This document shows, piece by piece, positions 18,463-26,411 of a DNA stretch of 64,000 bases. The stretch's first letter is position 1. Each line of letters begins with the position of its first letter. This stretch comes from Myxococcus eversor (GTDB lineage: Bacteria; Myxococcota; Myxococcia; Myxococcales; Myxococcaceae). Under the pieces are notes generated by a model. That model did not search any database, was not told the DNA's origin, and saw nothing but the letters and a program-made list of their open reading frames with translations. The stretch is taken from positions 310,001 to 374,000 of the forward strand of contig NZ_JAAIXY010000011.1 of assembly GCF_010894455.1 (NCBI RefSeq). The letters run 5' to 3'. The position numbers were made by a program, and so were the translations under genes.

Positions 18463-20039
18463 CCGACACCCACCAGCTCCGCCCCGCCGAACATCAGCTG
18501 GACGCCGGCCCGCACCGCGATCTGCGTCACCTGCGCGGGCAAGGTGTTGACGGGCGTCTGCGCCACGACCAGGGACACGGTGAGGCCGGTGTCCAGGGTG
18601 ACGTCGCAGCCCAGCAGCGCCTCGATGCGCGCCTGGGTCTTCAGGCTCTGCTGCAAGGAGTCGAAGGTGAGCTTCGCCTCGCGGCCCAGCTGTGCGTCCT
18701 CGGAGAGCCGCGCCGCATACACCTCCAGCGCGCCTCGCAGGGCCTCGCGCACCTGCTCCGGCGTGCGAGCCTCGCCATTGGACAGCGAGACGACCAGGCT
18801 CAGCCGCCACGTCGGCGCGCGCAGGCGGGTGATGCGCGGCGGCTTCAGGTCCAGGTCGATGCGCGCGGCCTCCAGGGGCTCCATCTTCCAGTCGCGGTTG
18901 GCGCCGTACTCGCGGCCCCCTGGCTCGAGCACGAGGACCTTCTGGAGGGAGGTCTCGGAGTCCGTGCCCCAGACAAACGTGGCCGCCAGCAGCTCGCTCA
19001 CCCGGCGCACCGCGGGGTTGCCGAAGAGGAGGGCCTCCAGCTTGCGACGGCTCACCGAAGCGCCCACGGCCAGCTCCCGCATGTAGAGCGCGAGCGTCTG
19101 CTGGAGCTCGCGGCGGAGCCGGTCGAACGTCGCCTCGTCCATCTCCGGATTGGTGGGCTCCACCTGGAAGTCCAACTGGAAGAAGATGGTCTTCGCGTAC
19201 TGGATGCGGACGTGGATGCCGGCGGCCTTCGTCTCCTGGATGGCGGCCTTGACGCGGAGCACGCCCTCGACGTCCGATTCGAAGTCGGTGTCGCCGACGA
19301 GGACATCGACCACGCCCGGAGGCGCGTCCGCGGGCTCCCTCACCGTGACCTGCTGCACGCCCTGCTGGCGCACGGCGGCGGCGATGGACTCCAGCGTGCC
19401 CTTCTCGCCGTCCCGCAGCGCCGTGCGCGCGCGCGCGCGGAGGTTCTCGTCCGTCTCATCGTCCGAGCCGCGCCGCAGGGGCGCCGGGTTGGTGACGGCC
19501 TCGATTCCCAGGATGGGCCTGGGCATCAGCGTCAGCCGGAAGGGATTGATGACGGGAGGCGACTCGACCGCGGCGCCCGAGTCGTCCTGGATCTCCTGCA
19601 CGGGGATGAGGACCCGCGTGTCGCCCTTGCTCAGGGTGGCGTCCTCGAGCGTCTCGAAGAGGGGCAGGGGCTTGCCGTCCGCCGCGAGGCCCGTCAACTG
19701 CCGCCCCGCGGGGATGCCGATGTCCTCTGGCGCGGGCGCGGCGCGGCTGAGCTCCACCTCTCCGGTGAGGCGTCCAGCGCGTGCGCGCTTCAGGCCCAGC
19801 ACGGCGACGACGTTGTCCAGCGCGGCGCCTTCCGCCGTGTCGAGGTAGCCGGAGCGGTGGGCCAGCTCCATCATGGCGTAGAAGGTCGCCATCTCCCGTG
19901 CATAGGCTTCGGCCAGGGTTCGCGCCATGCCACCGGCGTTGGGGTCCGTTCCCGGCCCCATGTTCTCCAGCAGCCGTTCGACGATGGCGCTGAAGGTGGT
20001 TGTCTCGGGAGGGATGAGGCTCAAAAGGAGATCTCCCAC
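18459..20039 (-). CDS. Baseplate wedge protein, GpJ (Mu gp47)-like
   Basis: 526-aa GpJ/baseplate_J family protein, a main wedge component of contractile tails. The N-terminal helical part (FSAIVERLLENMGPGTDPNA, then ARTLAEAYAREMATFYAMME) is followed by SGYLDTAEGAALDNVVAVLG, characteristic of the family (the LD...G...D.... lead into a beta domain with GIPAGRQLTG). GTG start at 20039; it begins 19 bp inside the upstream gene. It overlaps the GpI-like gene by 4 nt. Confidence 0.9.
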   Translation of the reverse strand: MGDLLLSLIPPETTTFSAIVERLLENMGPGTDPNAGGMARTLAEAYAREMATFYAMMELAHRSGYLDTAEGAALDNVVAVLGLKRARAGRLTGEVELSRAAPAPEDIGIPAGRQLTGLAADGKPLPLFETLEDATLSKGDTRVLIPVQEIQDDSGAAVESPPVINPFRLTLMPRPILGIEAVTNPAPLRRGSDDETDENLRARARTALRDGEKGTLESIAAAVRQQGVQQVTVREPADAPPGVVDVLVGDTDFESDVEGVLRVKAAIQETKAAGIHVRIQYAKTIFFQLDFQVEPTNPEMDEATFDRLRRELQQTLALYMRELAVGASVSRRKLEALLFGNPAVRRVSELLAATFVWGTDSETSLQKVLVLEPGGREYGANRDWKMEPLEAARIDLDLKPPRITRLRAPTWRLSLVVSLSNGEARTPEQVREALRGALEVYAARLSEDAQLGREAKLTFDSLQQSLKTQARIEALLGCDVTLDTGLTVSLVVAQTPVNTLPAQVTQIAVRAGVQLMFGGAELVGVG

Positions 20040-20509
20040 GTCATCTTCATGACCATGTTGGAGCCGCGATTGACCTCCTCGAAGCGGACCCGGTTGAAGA
20101 GGATCTTGGTGTTCTCCCCCAGGGTGACCTGGATGCCGGCCTCGGTGAGCGGCTGCACCGTGGCATCGGTGAGGGCGGGCAGGGTGGCGGTCACGAGGGC
20201 GCGCACCAGGCTGGGGTTGTCGCCCTGGTCGATGACCTCCACCTTGGGCGCCGGGTCCACGGCCTCGGCCGCCGGGCCCTTCAGCGCGATGTCATCCGTG
20301 GACGGCGCCGCGGTGCCCGTGCCCACGACGATGGACCAGTTGACGGGCAGCCCATTGACCCGGCCCATCAGCAGCTCGGCCACCAACCGCTTGCCCGCGG
20401 TGGTGATGAGGTTGGGGACCCGACGGCGCTCCATCAGCGAGCCATCCAGGTTGAGCAGCTCGAGGGTCAGCACTCCGTTCATGCCCTGCTTTTCCTTGCC
20501 GTTCATCAC
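20021..20509 (-). CDS. Small beta-rich baseplate-associated protein
   Basis: 162-aa protein with the pattern RRVPNLITTAGKRLVAELL followed by IVVGTGTAAPS, found in many phage tail-region proteins of unknown role. The C-terminal part is a run of beta strands. It sits between the gp25-like and GpJ-like wedge genes and overlaps the latter by 19 bp. No enzymatic motif is visible. A structural role in the baseplate is inferred from context. Confidence 0.65.
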   Translation of the reverse strand: MMNGKEKQGMNGVLTLELLNLDGSLMERRRVPNLITTAGKRLVAELLMGRVNGLPVNWSIVVGTGTAAPSTDDIALKGPAAEAVDPAPKVEVIDQGDNPSLVRALVTATLPALTDATVQPLTEAGIQVTLGENTKILFNRVRFEEVNRGSNMVMKMTWEISF

Positions 20510-20554
20510 GCTCTCCCGAAGTCGTGTCCGTACCCGTTGCCCACGCCGCCGCGC

Positions 20555-20965
20555 TCAACCCAGGTCGAGCGCCAGTCCCAGCTCCACCGCTTCACCGGTG
20601 ATGGCCTTGATGCGGGCCCGCACATCCACCGCGCCCGGCACATCCGGCCGGGCCGTGACGCTCAACTGCGTCACCTCGTCCACGCGAGGGTCTTCCTTGA
20701 TGGCCTGCCGCACGTACCGGCGCAGCAGCTCCAGATTGGCGCGGTCCATCGGCTCGCCGATGAGGTCCGCCACGCGGCTGCCGTAGCGCTGGTGCCCCAA
20801 CTGCTCCAGGTGTCCCCGGTAGACGATGAGCCGCATCGTCAGGGCCTGGATGAGGTTGTCCTTGCCGCTCACCGTCGTCGCGCCGGTGTCGGTGGACCAG
20901 TCCAGGTCCACGCCGCCCGATTCGCTGAACTTCAGGCGCAGGTCCGTCTTGAGCTCGTCCGCCAT
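20555..20965 (-). CDS. Baseplate wedge protein, gp25/GpW-like
   Basis: 136-aa protein of the GPW/gp25 family. Recognisable pieces are DNLIQALTMRLIVYRGHLEQ and QRYGSRVADLIGEPM, followed by RRYVRQAIKEDPRVDEV. In T4 and related tails this subunit connects the wedge to the first sheath ring and starts sheath assembly. It overlaps the upstream gene by one base (TGATG), consistent with coupled translation. Confidence 0.9.
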   Translation of the reverse strand: MADELKTDLRLKFSESGGVDLDWSTDTGATTVSGKDNLIQALTMRLIVYRGHLEQLGHQRYGSRVADLIGEPMDRANLELLRRYVRQAIKEDPRVDEVTQLSVTARPDVPGAVDVRARIKAITGEAVELGLALDLG

Positions 20966-21615
20966 CAGAGCAACCTCCCCGGGCCCGCCGTCGCCCCGGG
21001 CGAGCTGGGAATGCCCGGGGACACCTTGAGGCGCGTCATCATCTGCGTGAGCGCGTTGGACAACGTCTCTGCCATGGCGCCCGCGAGGTCCGGCGCGTTC
21101 TCGCCCCGGATGCCGCCGGCCATGAGGAAGCCCAATGCAATCGGCTGGAGCATCGGCTTGGCGGGCGCGGCGCCCATGAGGCTGCCGGGCGACGACGTCA
21201 CGAAGCCGGCGATGGCGATTCCCGGCGCCACCATCACCTGCACGGTGAAGAGGATGAGGGCCTGCTCCACTGTCTGCGCGATCGCCTTCGCCAGCGCGTC
21301 CCGCTGCTCGCCGTTGATCTTGTTCGACGCGAGCAGGCCCTTGGCGATGGGCTCTATCTGCGACGCCCCGGGGCCACCGGCGGGCGGAGGCAGCATCATT
21401 CCGGGCCCGGCGGTGCTGCCCGCGCCCGGCGGCGGCGGCGCTGCGGCGGGGATACCCGGCGTCACCATGGCCATGGAGGCGAAGAGCGTGAAGGCCTGAC
21501 CGCAGGCGTCACCGAGCGCGGTGGCCAGGTCCGGGGCGTTCTCTCCCCGGAGGCTCGCGGACTGCATCGCGCTCTTCGCCAGGGCGCCTATTTCGCTTCC
21601 GCTCGGTGCAGGCAT
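20965..21615 (-). CDS. Baseplate-region protein with three internal repeats
   Basis: 216-aa protein without a recognised family, built of three homologous units of about 40 residues joined by Pro/Gly/Ala linkers. The unit signatures are RGENAPDLATAL...MVTPGIP, INGEQRDALAKAI...MVAPGIA and RGENAPDLAGAM...KVSPGIP. Each unit looks like a helix pair ending in a PGI turn. It lies directly between the GpV-like spike and gp25-like wedge genes (2-bp gap and 1-bp overlap). In eCIS and T6SS the PAAR tip or hub proteins occupy this region, but no PAAR motif is seen. A structural role at the baseplate centre is inferred. Confidence 0.7.
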   Translation of the reverse strand: MPAPSGSEIGALAKSAMQSASLRGENAPDLATALGDACGQAFTLFASMAMVTPGIPAAAPPPPGAGSTAGPGMMLPPPAGGPGASQIEPIAKGLLASNKINGEQRDALAKAIAQTVEQALILFTVQVMVAPGIAIAGFVTSSPGSLMGAAPAKPMLQPIALGFLMAGGIRGENAPDLAGAMAETLSNALTQMMTRLKVSPGIPSSPGATAGPGRLL

Positions 21616-21617
21616 GG

Positions 21618-22250
21618 TTACTTGGCCTTCACGTCCTTGGAGCCCTTAAGCGGAGCGCCGGTGAAGTAGCACTTGTGGCTCATCTCGGTGATGACGCCAC
21701 TGCCTCCCTTGCCCAGGTCGATCTTCCCGGACGCGTCCACCGTGCAGTCCGTGCACTTGAGCTGCACGTTGCCTTCCACCTCCAGCGTCAGGTCCGTCTT
21801 GCCCTTGATGGTGATGACGTCGTCCTGCTTCACCGTCACCACCGTCTCACCGGCGGTGATGACCACCGACTGCTCCTGGTCGATGGCGATGGACGTCTTG
21901 CCATTCGGAGGCGAGACGACGCGCCACTCGTCCGCCTCGTGGATGGGCGGGTTGAGCTTGTCCGAGTAGAGGCGTCCGGTGATGACCGGGCGGTTGGGGT
22001 CGCCGTTCAGGTAGGTGATGACGACGAGGTCCCCGGCGTGCGGCGCGCTCACCATGCCGATGTGCGGCGTGGCGATGGGGACGCGGCGCAGCTCCAGGCC
22101 GCTCTCGCGCAGCTTCACGTGGCACTCGTGGTTGTTCGCGTCGCCGTCCGCGTGAGGGAAGGCGCTCGTCACCACGCCCAGGTCGCCCAGGCGCAGCGAG
22201 GCCAGCTCGTCCCGGATGATGGAACGGATGATGGTGACCAGGTCGCTCAC
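21618..22250 (-). CDS. Baseplate spike, GpV (Mu gp45)-like
   Basis: 210-aa protein of the phage baseplate assembly protein V/gp5 type. An N-terminal helix (DLVTIIRSIIRDELASLRLG) leads into an OB-fold with the hallmark AGDLVVITYLNGDPNRPVIT, then GRLYSDKLNPP. The C-terminal part (SVVITAGETVVTVKQDDVIT and on) is a repetitive beta-helix stalk, as in membrane-piercing spikes. GTG start at 22250 overlapping the preceding stop by 4 nt (GTGA). No lysozyme domain is present, so this spike only punctures. Confidence 0.9.
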   Translation of the reverse strand: MSDLVTIIRSIIRDELASLRLGDLGVVTSAFPHADGDANNHECHVKLRESGLELRRVPIATPHIGMVSAPHAGDLVVITYLNGDPNRPVITGRLYSDKLNPPIHEADEWRVVSPPNGKTSIAIDQEQSVVITAGETVVTVKQDDVITIKGKTDLTLEVEGNVQLKCTDCTVDASGKIDLGKGGSGVITEMSHKCYFTGAPLKGSKDVKAK

Positions 22251-22801
22251 GTCGTGCCTCCCGCGAGCAGCGGCATCGTCCCAGCACCCAGCGACGGGGT
22301 GGACGGCGTGGCCGGCGGCGCGGCGAGCAGCGCCTCACCGAGCGCCTTGAGCGTCGCCTTGACGGCGACGACGGACTCGCGAAGGGACGCGAGGGACTGC
22401 TTGGGCAGGTAGCCCTGGAGGATGACGACGGCGCCGGCGCGCAGCTTCTCGAGGACCAGGTGCGCCGCGTGGGCCGCGCCAGCGAGCGGGGCGAGCGCCT
22501 CCATGCCCATGTCGCGCATCTCCGCCTCGGACTTGTCGCCGATGGCCTTCAGGCCCTCCAGCGCGGGGTCCAGTTGCTCCAGCAGGTCGGGGATGGCCGC
22601 GACCTGCTCCAGCTTGGCGATCCACCCGATGATGAGCTCCAGCGCGCTGCCCAGCGCGTCGACGCCCACCTTCACGGGGGCGCCGATGCCGAACCTGCGC
22701 ACCAGGCTGACGATGGCGTTCACCGTGTCCGTCTTGAGCAGGTTGTCCACGGCGATGACGAGTCGGGTGATGCTGTCGACGATGTCGGCGGTCGTGCTCA
22801 C
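22247..22801 (-). CDS. Helical protein of unknown role in tail operon
   Basis: 184-aa, almost wholly alpha-helical, amphipathic protein (ITRLVIAVDNLLKTDTVNAI; LGSALELIIGWIAKLEQVA) ending in a Pro/Ser/Thr-rich tail. It lies between the GpU/GpN-like and spike genes and overlaps both by 4 nt (GTGA), so it is certainly part of the operon. It has no family I recognise. It could be a hub accessory, an assembly factor or a cargo protein. Confidence 0.7.
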   Translation of the reverse strand: MSTTADIVDSITRLVIAVDNLLKTDTVNAIVSLVRRFGIGAPVKVGVDALGSALELIIGWIAKLEQVAAIPDLLEQLDPALEGLKAIGDKSEAEMRDMGMEALAPLAGAAHAAHLVLEKLRAGAVVILQGYLPKQSLASLRESVVAVKATLKALGEALLAAPPATPSTPSLGAGTMPLLAGGTT

Positions 22802-23682
22802 GGGAGGTTCTCCAAATCCTTGAAGGGCCCGAGCGGATCGAAACTGCCGATGGCCGAGCCCAGGGCGCCGGCTTCCTTGCCCACGGCCTGGAGCTTCGCG
22901 AGGAAGTCCCCGGCGCCGGCGATGCCCTTGACGATGTCGAGCGCGGCGCCCAGGTCCAGGCCCGTCATCTGCTCCAGGATGTTGATGCCCTCGGTGGCGA
23001 GCTTCTCGATGAACTCGCCCAGGCTGCCGGCCTGACTGAGCGACTGCACGAAGCCGATGATGGCGCCGGGGTTCACCTTGCCGAGCGCTCCCATCAGGCT
23101 CCCGAAGCTCTTCCCCGACAGCGAGCCCTTGGTGCCGTTGACCACCGAGCCCAGCTCGTCTGGTGAAAGGTGGCTGAGCAGGTCCGGATTCTCACCGACG
23201 GCGTCCATCAGCGACTCGGGGTTCTGGAGCACTCCCGCGGCGTCCGTGGAGCCCTTGGCCCAGGACTGCGCGTCGCCCGCCACGGCGTTGTCCACCGCGC
23301 CGACGCCCGCGTCCTGGGTGGCGGGGGGCTCGACGTACTCCTTGACGCGCAGGAAGAAGCTGAAGCGGTTCTGGTGGCCGGCGAGCTGACGGACCTGGAA
23401 GTCCGCGATGAGCACGTCGGTGAGGTCCGCGCCGGCGATGGCGTCCGAGGCGAACGACATCGGCGTCGCCTTCATCTGCGCCTGTCGCAGCTCCTCCAAT
23501 GCGGCCTGCGGGTCGTCGCCGAGCAGCAGGCCTTCCATGACGACGGTGACGGGCTCGCGGCCCAGGTCCTGGAAGACGCTGCCGGATTGACCGGGCACGC
23601 GCTGCTGCACGAGGTTGCGCGCGTCCTCGGTGTAGATCTGCGTGAGCCCGATGAGCTCGATTTTTCCGATACGGACGGGCAT
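22798..23682 (-). CDS. Tail protein with GpU / Mu GpN-like N-terminus
   Basis: 294-aa protein. The N-terminal 100 residues (MPVRIGKIELIGLTQIYTED; GREPVTVVMEGLLLGDD; LTDVLIADFQVRQLAG) look like the beta domain shared by P2 GpU-type tail proteins and the Mu GpN 'DNA circularisation' tail protein. The C-terminal 190 residues are low-complexity and helical (Gly/Ala/Leu). The ATG at 23682 is used because the domain begins there, 1 nt after the hub gene stop. In Mu the corresponding gene lies next to the hub gene, as here. Confidence 0.65.
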   Translation of the reverse strand: MPVRIGKIELIGLTQIYTEDARNLVQQRVPGQSGSVFQDLGREPVTVVMEGLLLGDDPQAALEELRQAQMKATPMSFASDAIAGADLTDVLIADFQVRQLAGHQNRFSFFLRVKEYVEPPATQDAGVGAVDNAVAGDAQSWAKGSTDAAGVLQNPESLMDAVGENPDLLSHLSPDELGSVVNGTKGSLSGKSFGSLMGALGKVNPGAIIGFVQSLSQAGSLGEFIEKLATEGINILEQMTGLDLGAALDIVKGIAGAGDFLAKLQAVGKEAGALGSAIGSFDPLGPFKDLENLP

Positions 23683-23683
23683 G

Positions 23684-24712
23684 TCAGAGTTCCATCCGGG
23701 TGGTGAAGCCCGTGAGGGCATTCAGGGTGTGACGCACCGAGCGGACGCGAAGCACCTTCCCGGACAGCAGGGCCTCCACGGGGTGGCCCTCCGGGATGTC
23801 GTCCACCTTCACGAGGTCGCCTGGCTTCACGGCTGGCGCCCCCAGCACTTCGATGAAGCCATGCAGCGGACGCGCGGCCAGCGCGCCCACGCGGGCCTTG
23901 GCTTGCGCGGACGCATCCGCTCCAGCGCGGACCGAGCCGTCCTTCACTTCGCGCGAGCTCTTGCCCGTGGAGCCCGCCTGCACCTTGCCGGTGGTGCCCA
24001 GCGCGGCCTTGCCATGGATGGAGGCCAGGTCGTCCACCAGCCAGTGCGCCTTCTTCTCTCCCTGGGAGCTGGCCGCGCCTTCGCCCCAGACCTCGAAGCC
24101 GTCGATGGCGGCGAGCGGCTTCGCCACCTGCGTGCGCAGCACCTGGGAGTCGTAGACGAAGGTGTGGTCCGCGCCGCCCTGCTTGGGCGCAGTGAAGTGC
24201 ACCTTGCCCTGTCCGTCCGTGAAGACGTCGAAGCCGCTCTGCTCCGCGAGCCGGAGGATGTGCCGCAGGGCGCGCGGGCCGCGATGGAGTACGTAGCTTG
24301 GGAAGCTGGGGCCGTCGTCGATGGTGCCCGGTGTGCCGCCTGCCTTGTTCACCAGCTCGCGGACGATGGAGCCCGCGGACATCTGCTCATAGGCGCCCGA
24401 CACGTCCAGCCGCGCGAGCTTCGCCAGGGCGTCGCCGCCGATGACGAGGGACGTATCCGTCGAGCCTCGGGCTTCCAGCACCAGGCCGGTGAAGACGGTG
24501 ACGGCGCCGTTGCCGCCATCCATTTCGATGGTCGTCTTGTCGCCCGGCGTGGGGAGGCCCGCGTCGGAGGGCACCAGCTCGACGGTGCACCGGCCGCCCG
24601 CGCCGTCCATGGTCAGCTCGCTGGTGATGGAGCGGATGAAGGCCTGCCCCTGGCGGGCCTTGTTGGAGGCTCGGAGCGAGCCGATGGTCACGGAGTATCC
24701 GATGCCGGCCAT
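23684..24712 (-). CDS. Tail hub protein, GpD (Mu gp44)-like
   Basis: 342-aa late control gene D family protein, the trimeric hub on which the spike sits. It shows the family layout: an N-terminal beta-barrel with TPGDKTTIEMDGGNGAVTVF and FTGLVLEARG; a middle domain with MSAGSIVRELVNKAGG and LRHILRLAEQSGFDVFTDG; and a C-terminal barrel with PAVKPGDLVKVDDIPEGHPV. It lies 4 nt downstream of the repeat-rich gene and 1 nt before the next. Length agrees with stand-alone GpD proteins rather than VgrG fusions. Confidence 0.9.
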   Translation of the reverse strand: MAGIGYSVTIGSLRASNKARQGQAFIRSITSELTMDGAGGRCTVELVPSDAGLPTPGDKTTIEMDGGNGAVTVFTGLVLEARGSTDTSLVIGGDALAKLARLDVSGAYEQMSAGSIVRELVNKAGGTPGTIDDGPSFPSYVLHRGPRALRHILRLAEQSGFDVFTDGQGKVHFTAPKQGGADHTFVYDSQVLRTQVAKPLAAIDGFEVWGEGAASSQGEKKAHWLVDDLASIHGKAALGTTGKVQAGSTGKSSREVKDGSVRAGADASAQAKARVGALAARPLHGFIEVLGAPAVKPGDLVKVDDIPEGHPVEALLSGKVLRVRSVRHTLNALTGFTTRMEL

Positions 24713-24716
24713 GGGC

Positions 24717-26411
24717 TCAGACCTCCAGTCCGTGACGGCGTGCCGTCTCGCGAAGGATGTCCACCAGCGTGTCTTCCAGCGTGCGCCGGTCCATGCCCGA
24801 CGTCGCGGTGTCGGTGCCCACCTGCACGTTCACGTTGAACGTGTTGCGAACCGCCGCGTTGGCGCCAGAGTCCGCGCTCGGAGCGGTGGTGGAGCGCGAG
24901 GAGCGGTCGATGGTGAGTGACTCGTGCGTGAGCTGCTGCGCTCGTTCGAGCACGGGCGTCACGCCCTGGTTGACCTGCCGCGCGACGTGCGACGTGGCCA
25001 GCGACGCCGGAGGCACCGCGCGCTCCGGCTCGGGCGACGACGAGGGAGCCACGGGCTCGGGCGGGGTGAAGGTGAGCCGGGCCTTGGGCCGTGGACCCGA
25101 GGGCGCGACGGGGCGCACCGTGGGCCTCGTCGCCACGGCCTCTGCCGGAGCGTGAGCCGCGGCGGGTGTCGTCGGGACGGCGGCCGGAGAATGGAGGGCG
25201 GCGGGCGTCGTGGACAGCACGCGCAAGACGGGGAGCACTGGCGCGATGCTCGTGCGCGTCTCGTTGGTGGCTTCGACGGGCGAGGCGGGGGGGCGTGGCG
25301 TGGCGCTCGTCGAGGTGACTCCCTCGTAGTGAGGGCCGACCACGGCTTCCGGAGCGTCGTGGCGCGGAGCGTCCGCGAGGCGCGCGGTGGGAGGACCGAC
25401 GCGCTGGACCGTGGGGCCGCTCTCCGTTGCTGGAGCCTCGGAGGGAGGCGGCAACGGCTGCATCAATCGGACGACCTTCTTCTGGAGGGGTCGTGGCTCC
25501 GGGGACTTGACGGAGACGCGGAGCCCGGAGGGCGCATCGCTGCTCGTGGCGGAGTGCTCCTCGGGCGCTCTGTGCGGTGACGGCGCGGACGCTGTCTCGG
25601 CGGTGTGACTCGAAGCAGGCGCGCCCTTGTCCGGGAGCTCCGAACGTCGCGAGGCGCCCGCCGAGAAGTCCGAGGGCAACGAGGACGCGTGCCGAGCACC
25701 CGACTCGGGCCACGTCGGATGGGGCGCTTGAGAAGTCTCGGGGCTCGCGTCGGCCGCATGCGCCAGTCCAGAGTCGCGCGGGCCGCTGGCCAAATGCCGC
25801 CCGATGCTCGTCGAAGAAGGCGTGAGGTCGCTGGCTGAAACGGGCGCGATGCTGTTCGTGGAAGGCGCCGACGGGTGCGCGAGGCTCTTCGAGGAAGGCG
25901 TCAGGTCGCTGGCCGAAGCGTGCGCGAGGCTCTTCGCGGAAGATGCGAGGTCGTTGGCCGAGGACAGCCCGGTCCGCTTCGAGGAAGGCGCCAGATCCAG
26001 AGGTGATGCGACCCACTCCTCGGACGCAGGACTCACGGACCCACTGACCTCGGAAGCGCGCGGGGCACTCGGCGTGACGGGGATGCGCGAAGACACGACG
26101 GACCTGGGCGCGGTGTCGGCGAGTGCCGTGGAGGCACCGGCGGCTCCAGGCCGAACCACCGGAGAGGACCGCGGCGCGAGCGGGCCCGAGGCCGCGTGGC
26201 CATGCGAAGCCGTGGCCCGCGTCTCCTCCACGGAGGGCCCCTGCGCGGCGTCGCCGCCAGGAGTCGCCCGCGAGGACTCCTCATGCGAATCAGCGTCCCG
26301 CGCTTGAGCGGGCAGCTTGACGCCGAGCTGTCGAGCGACCCCTTCGAGTGCTCGAAACGCCGGGCGGGCGAGTCGCGAGGTCAGCTCGGAGGTGGTGAAC
26401 GTCGTGCGCAT
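24717..26411 (-). CDS. Ser/Pro/Ala-rich protein, tape-measure position
   Basis: 564-aa protein. The ATG at 26411 overlaps the preceding stop by one base. Residues 1-30 form a short helix (TTSELTSRLARPAFRALEG); the middle about 450 residues are low-complexity Ser/Pro/Ala/Thr, including several 15-residue tandem repeats; the last 50 residues form a conserved-looking end (NTFNVNVQVGTDT, then RRTLEDTLVDILRETARRHG). It occupies the slot of the tape-measure gene, between assembly chaperone and hub, but lacks the long helical sequence normal for tape measures. Either it is an unusual length-determining protein or a disordered hub-associated or cargo protein. The function is not established. Confidence 0.6.
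   Translation of the reverse strand: MRTTFTTSELTSRLARPAFRALEGVARQLGVKLPAQARDADSHEESSRATPGGDAAQGPSVEETRATASHGHAASGPLAPRSSPVVRPGAAGASTALADTAPRSVVSSRIPVTPSAPRASEVSGSVSPASEEWVASPLDLAPSSKRTGLSSANDLASSAKSLAHASASDLTPSSKSLAHPSAPSTNSIAPVSASDLTPSSTSIGRHLASGPRDSGLAHAADASPETSQAPHPTWPESGARHASSLPSDFSAGASRRSELPDKGAPASSHTAETASAPSPHRAPEEHSATSSDAPSGLRVSVKSPEPRPLQKKVVRLMQPLPPPSEAPATESGPTVQRVGPPTARLADAPRHDAPEAVVGPHYEGVTSTSATPRPPASPVEATNETRTSIAPVLPVLRVLSTTPAALHSPAAVPTTPAAAHAPAEAVATRPTVRPVAPSGPRPKARLTFTPPEPVAPSSSPEPERAVPPASLATSHVARQVNQGVTPVLERAQQLTHESLTIDRSSRSTTAPSADSGANAAVRNTFNVNVQVGTDTATSGMDRRTLEDTLVDILRETARRHGLEV
25800..25995 (-). repeat. 45-bp in-frame tandem repeat inside the Ser/Pro-rich gene
   Basis: About four degenerate units of 45 bp encode 15-residue blocks such as HASASDLTPSSKSLA, LSSANDLASSAKSLA and PVSASDLTPSSTSIG. 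Units keep the frame, so changes in copy number would lengthen or shorten the protein without breaking it. Confidence 0.7.
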
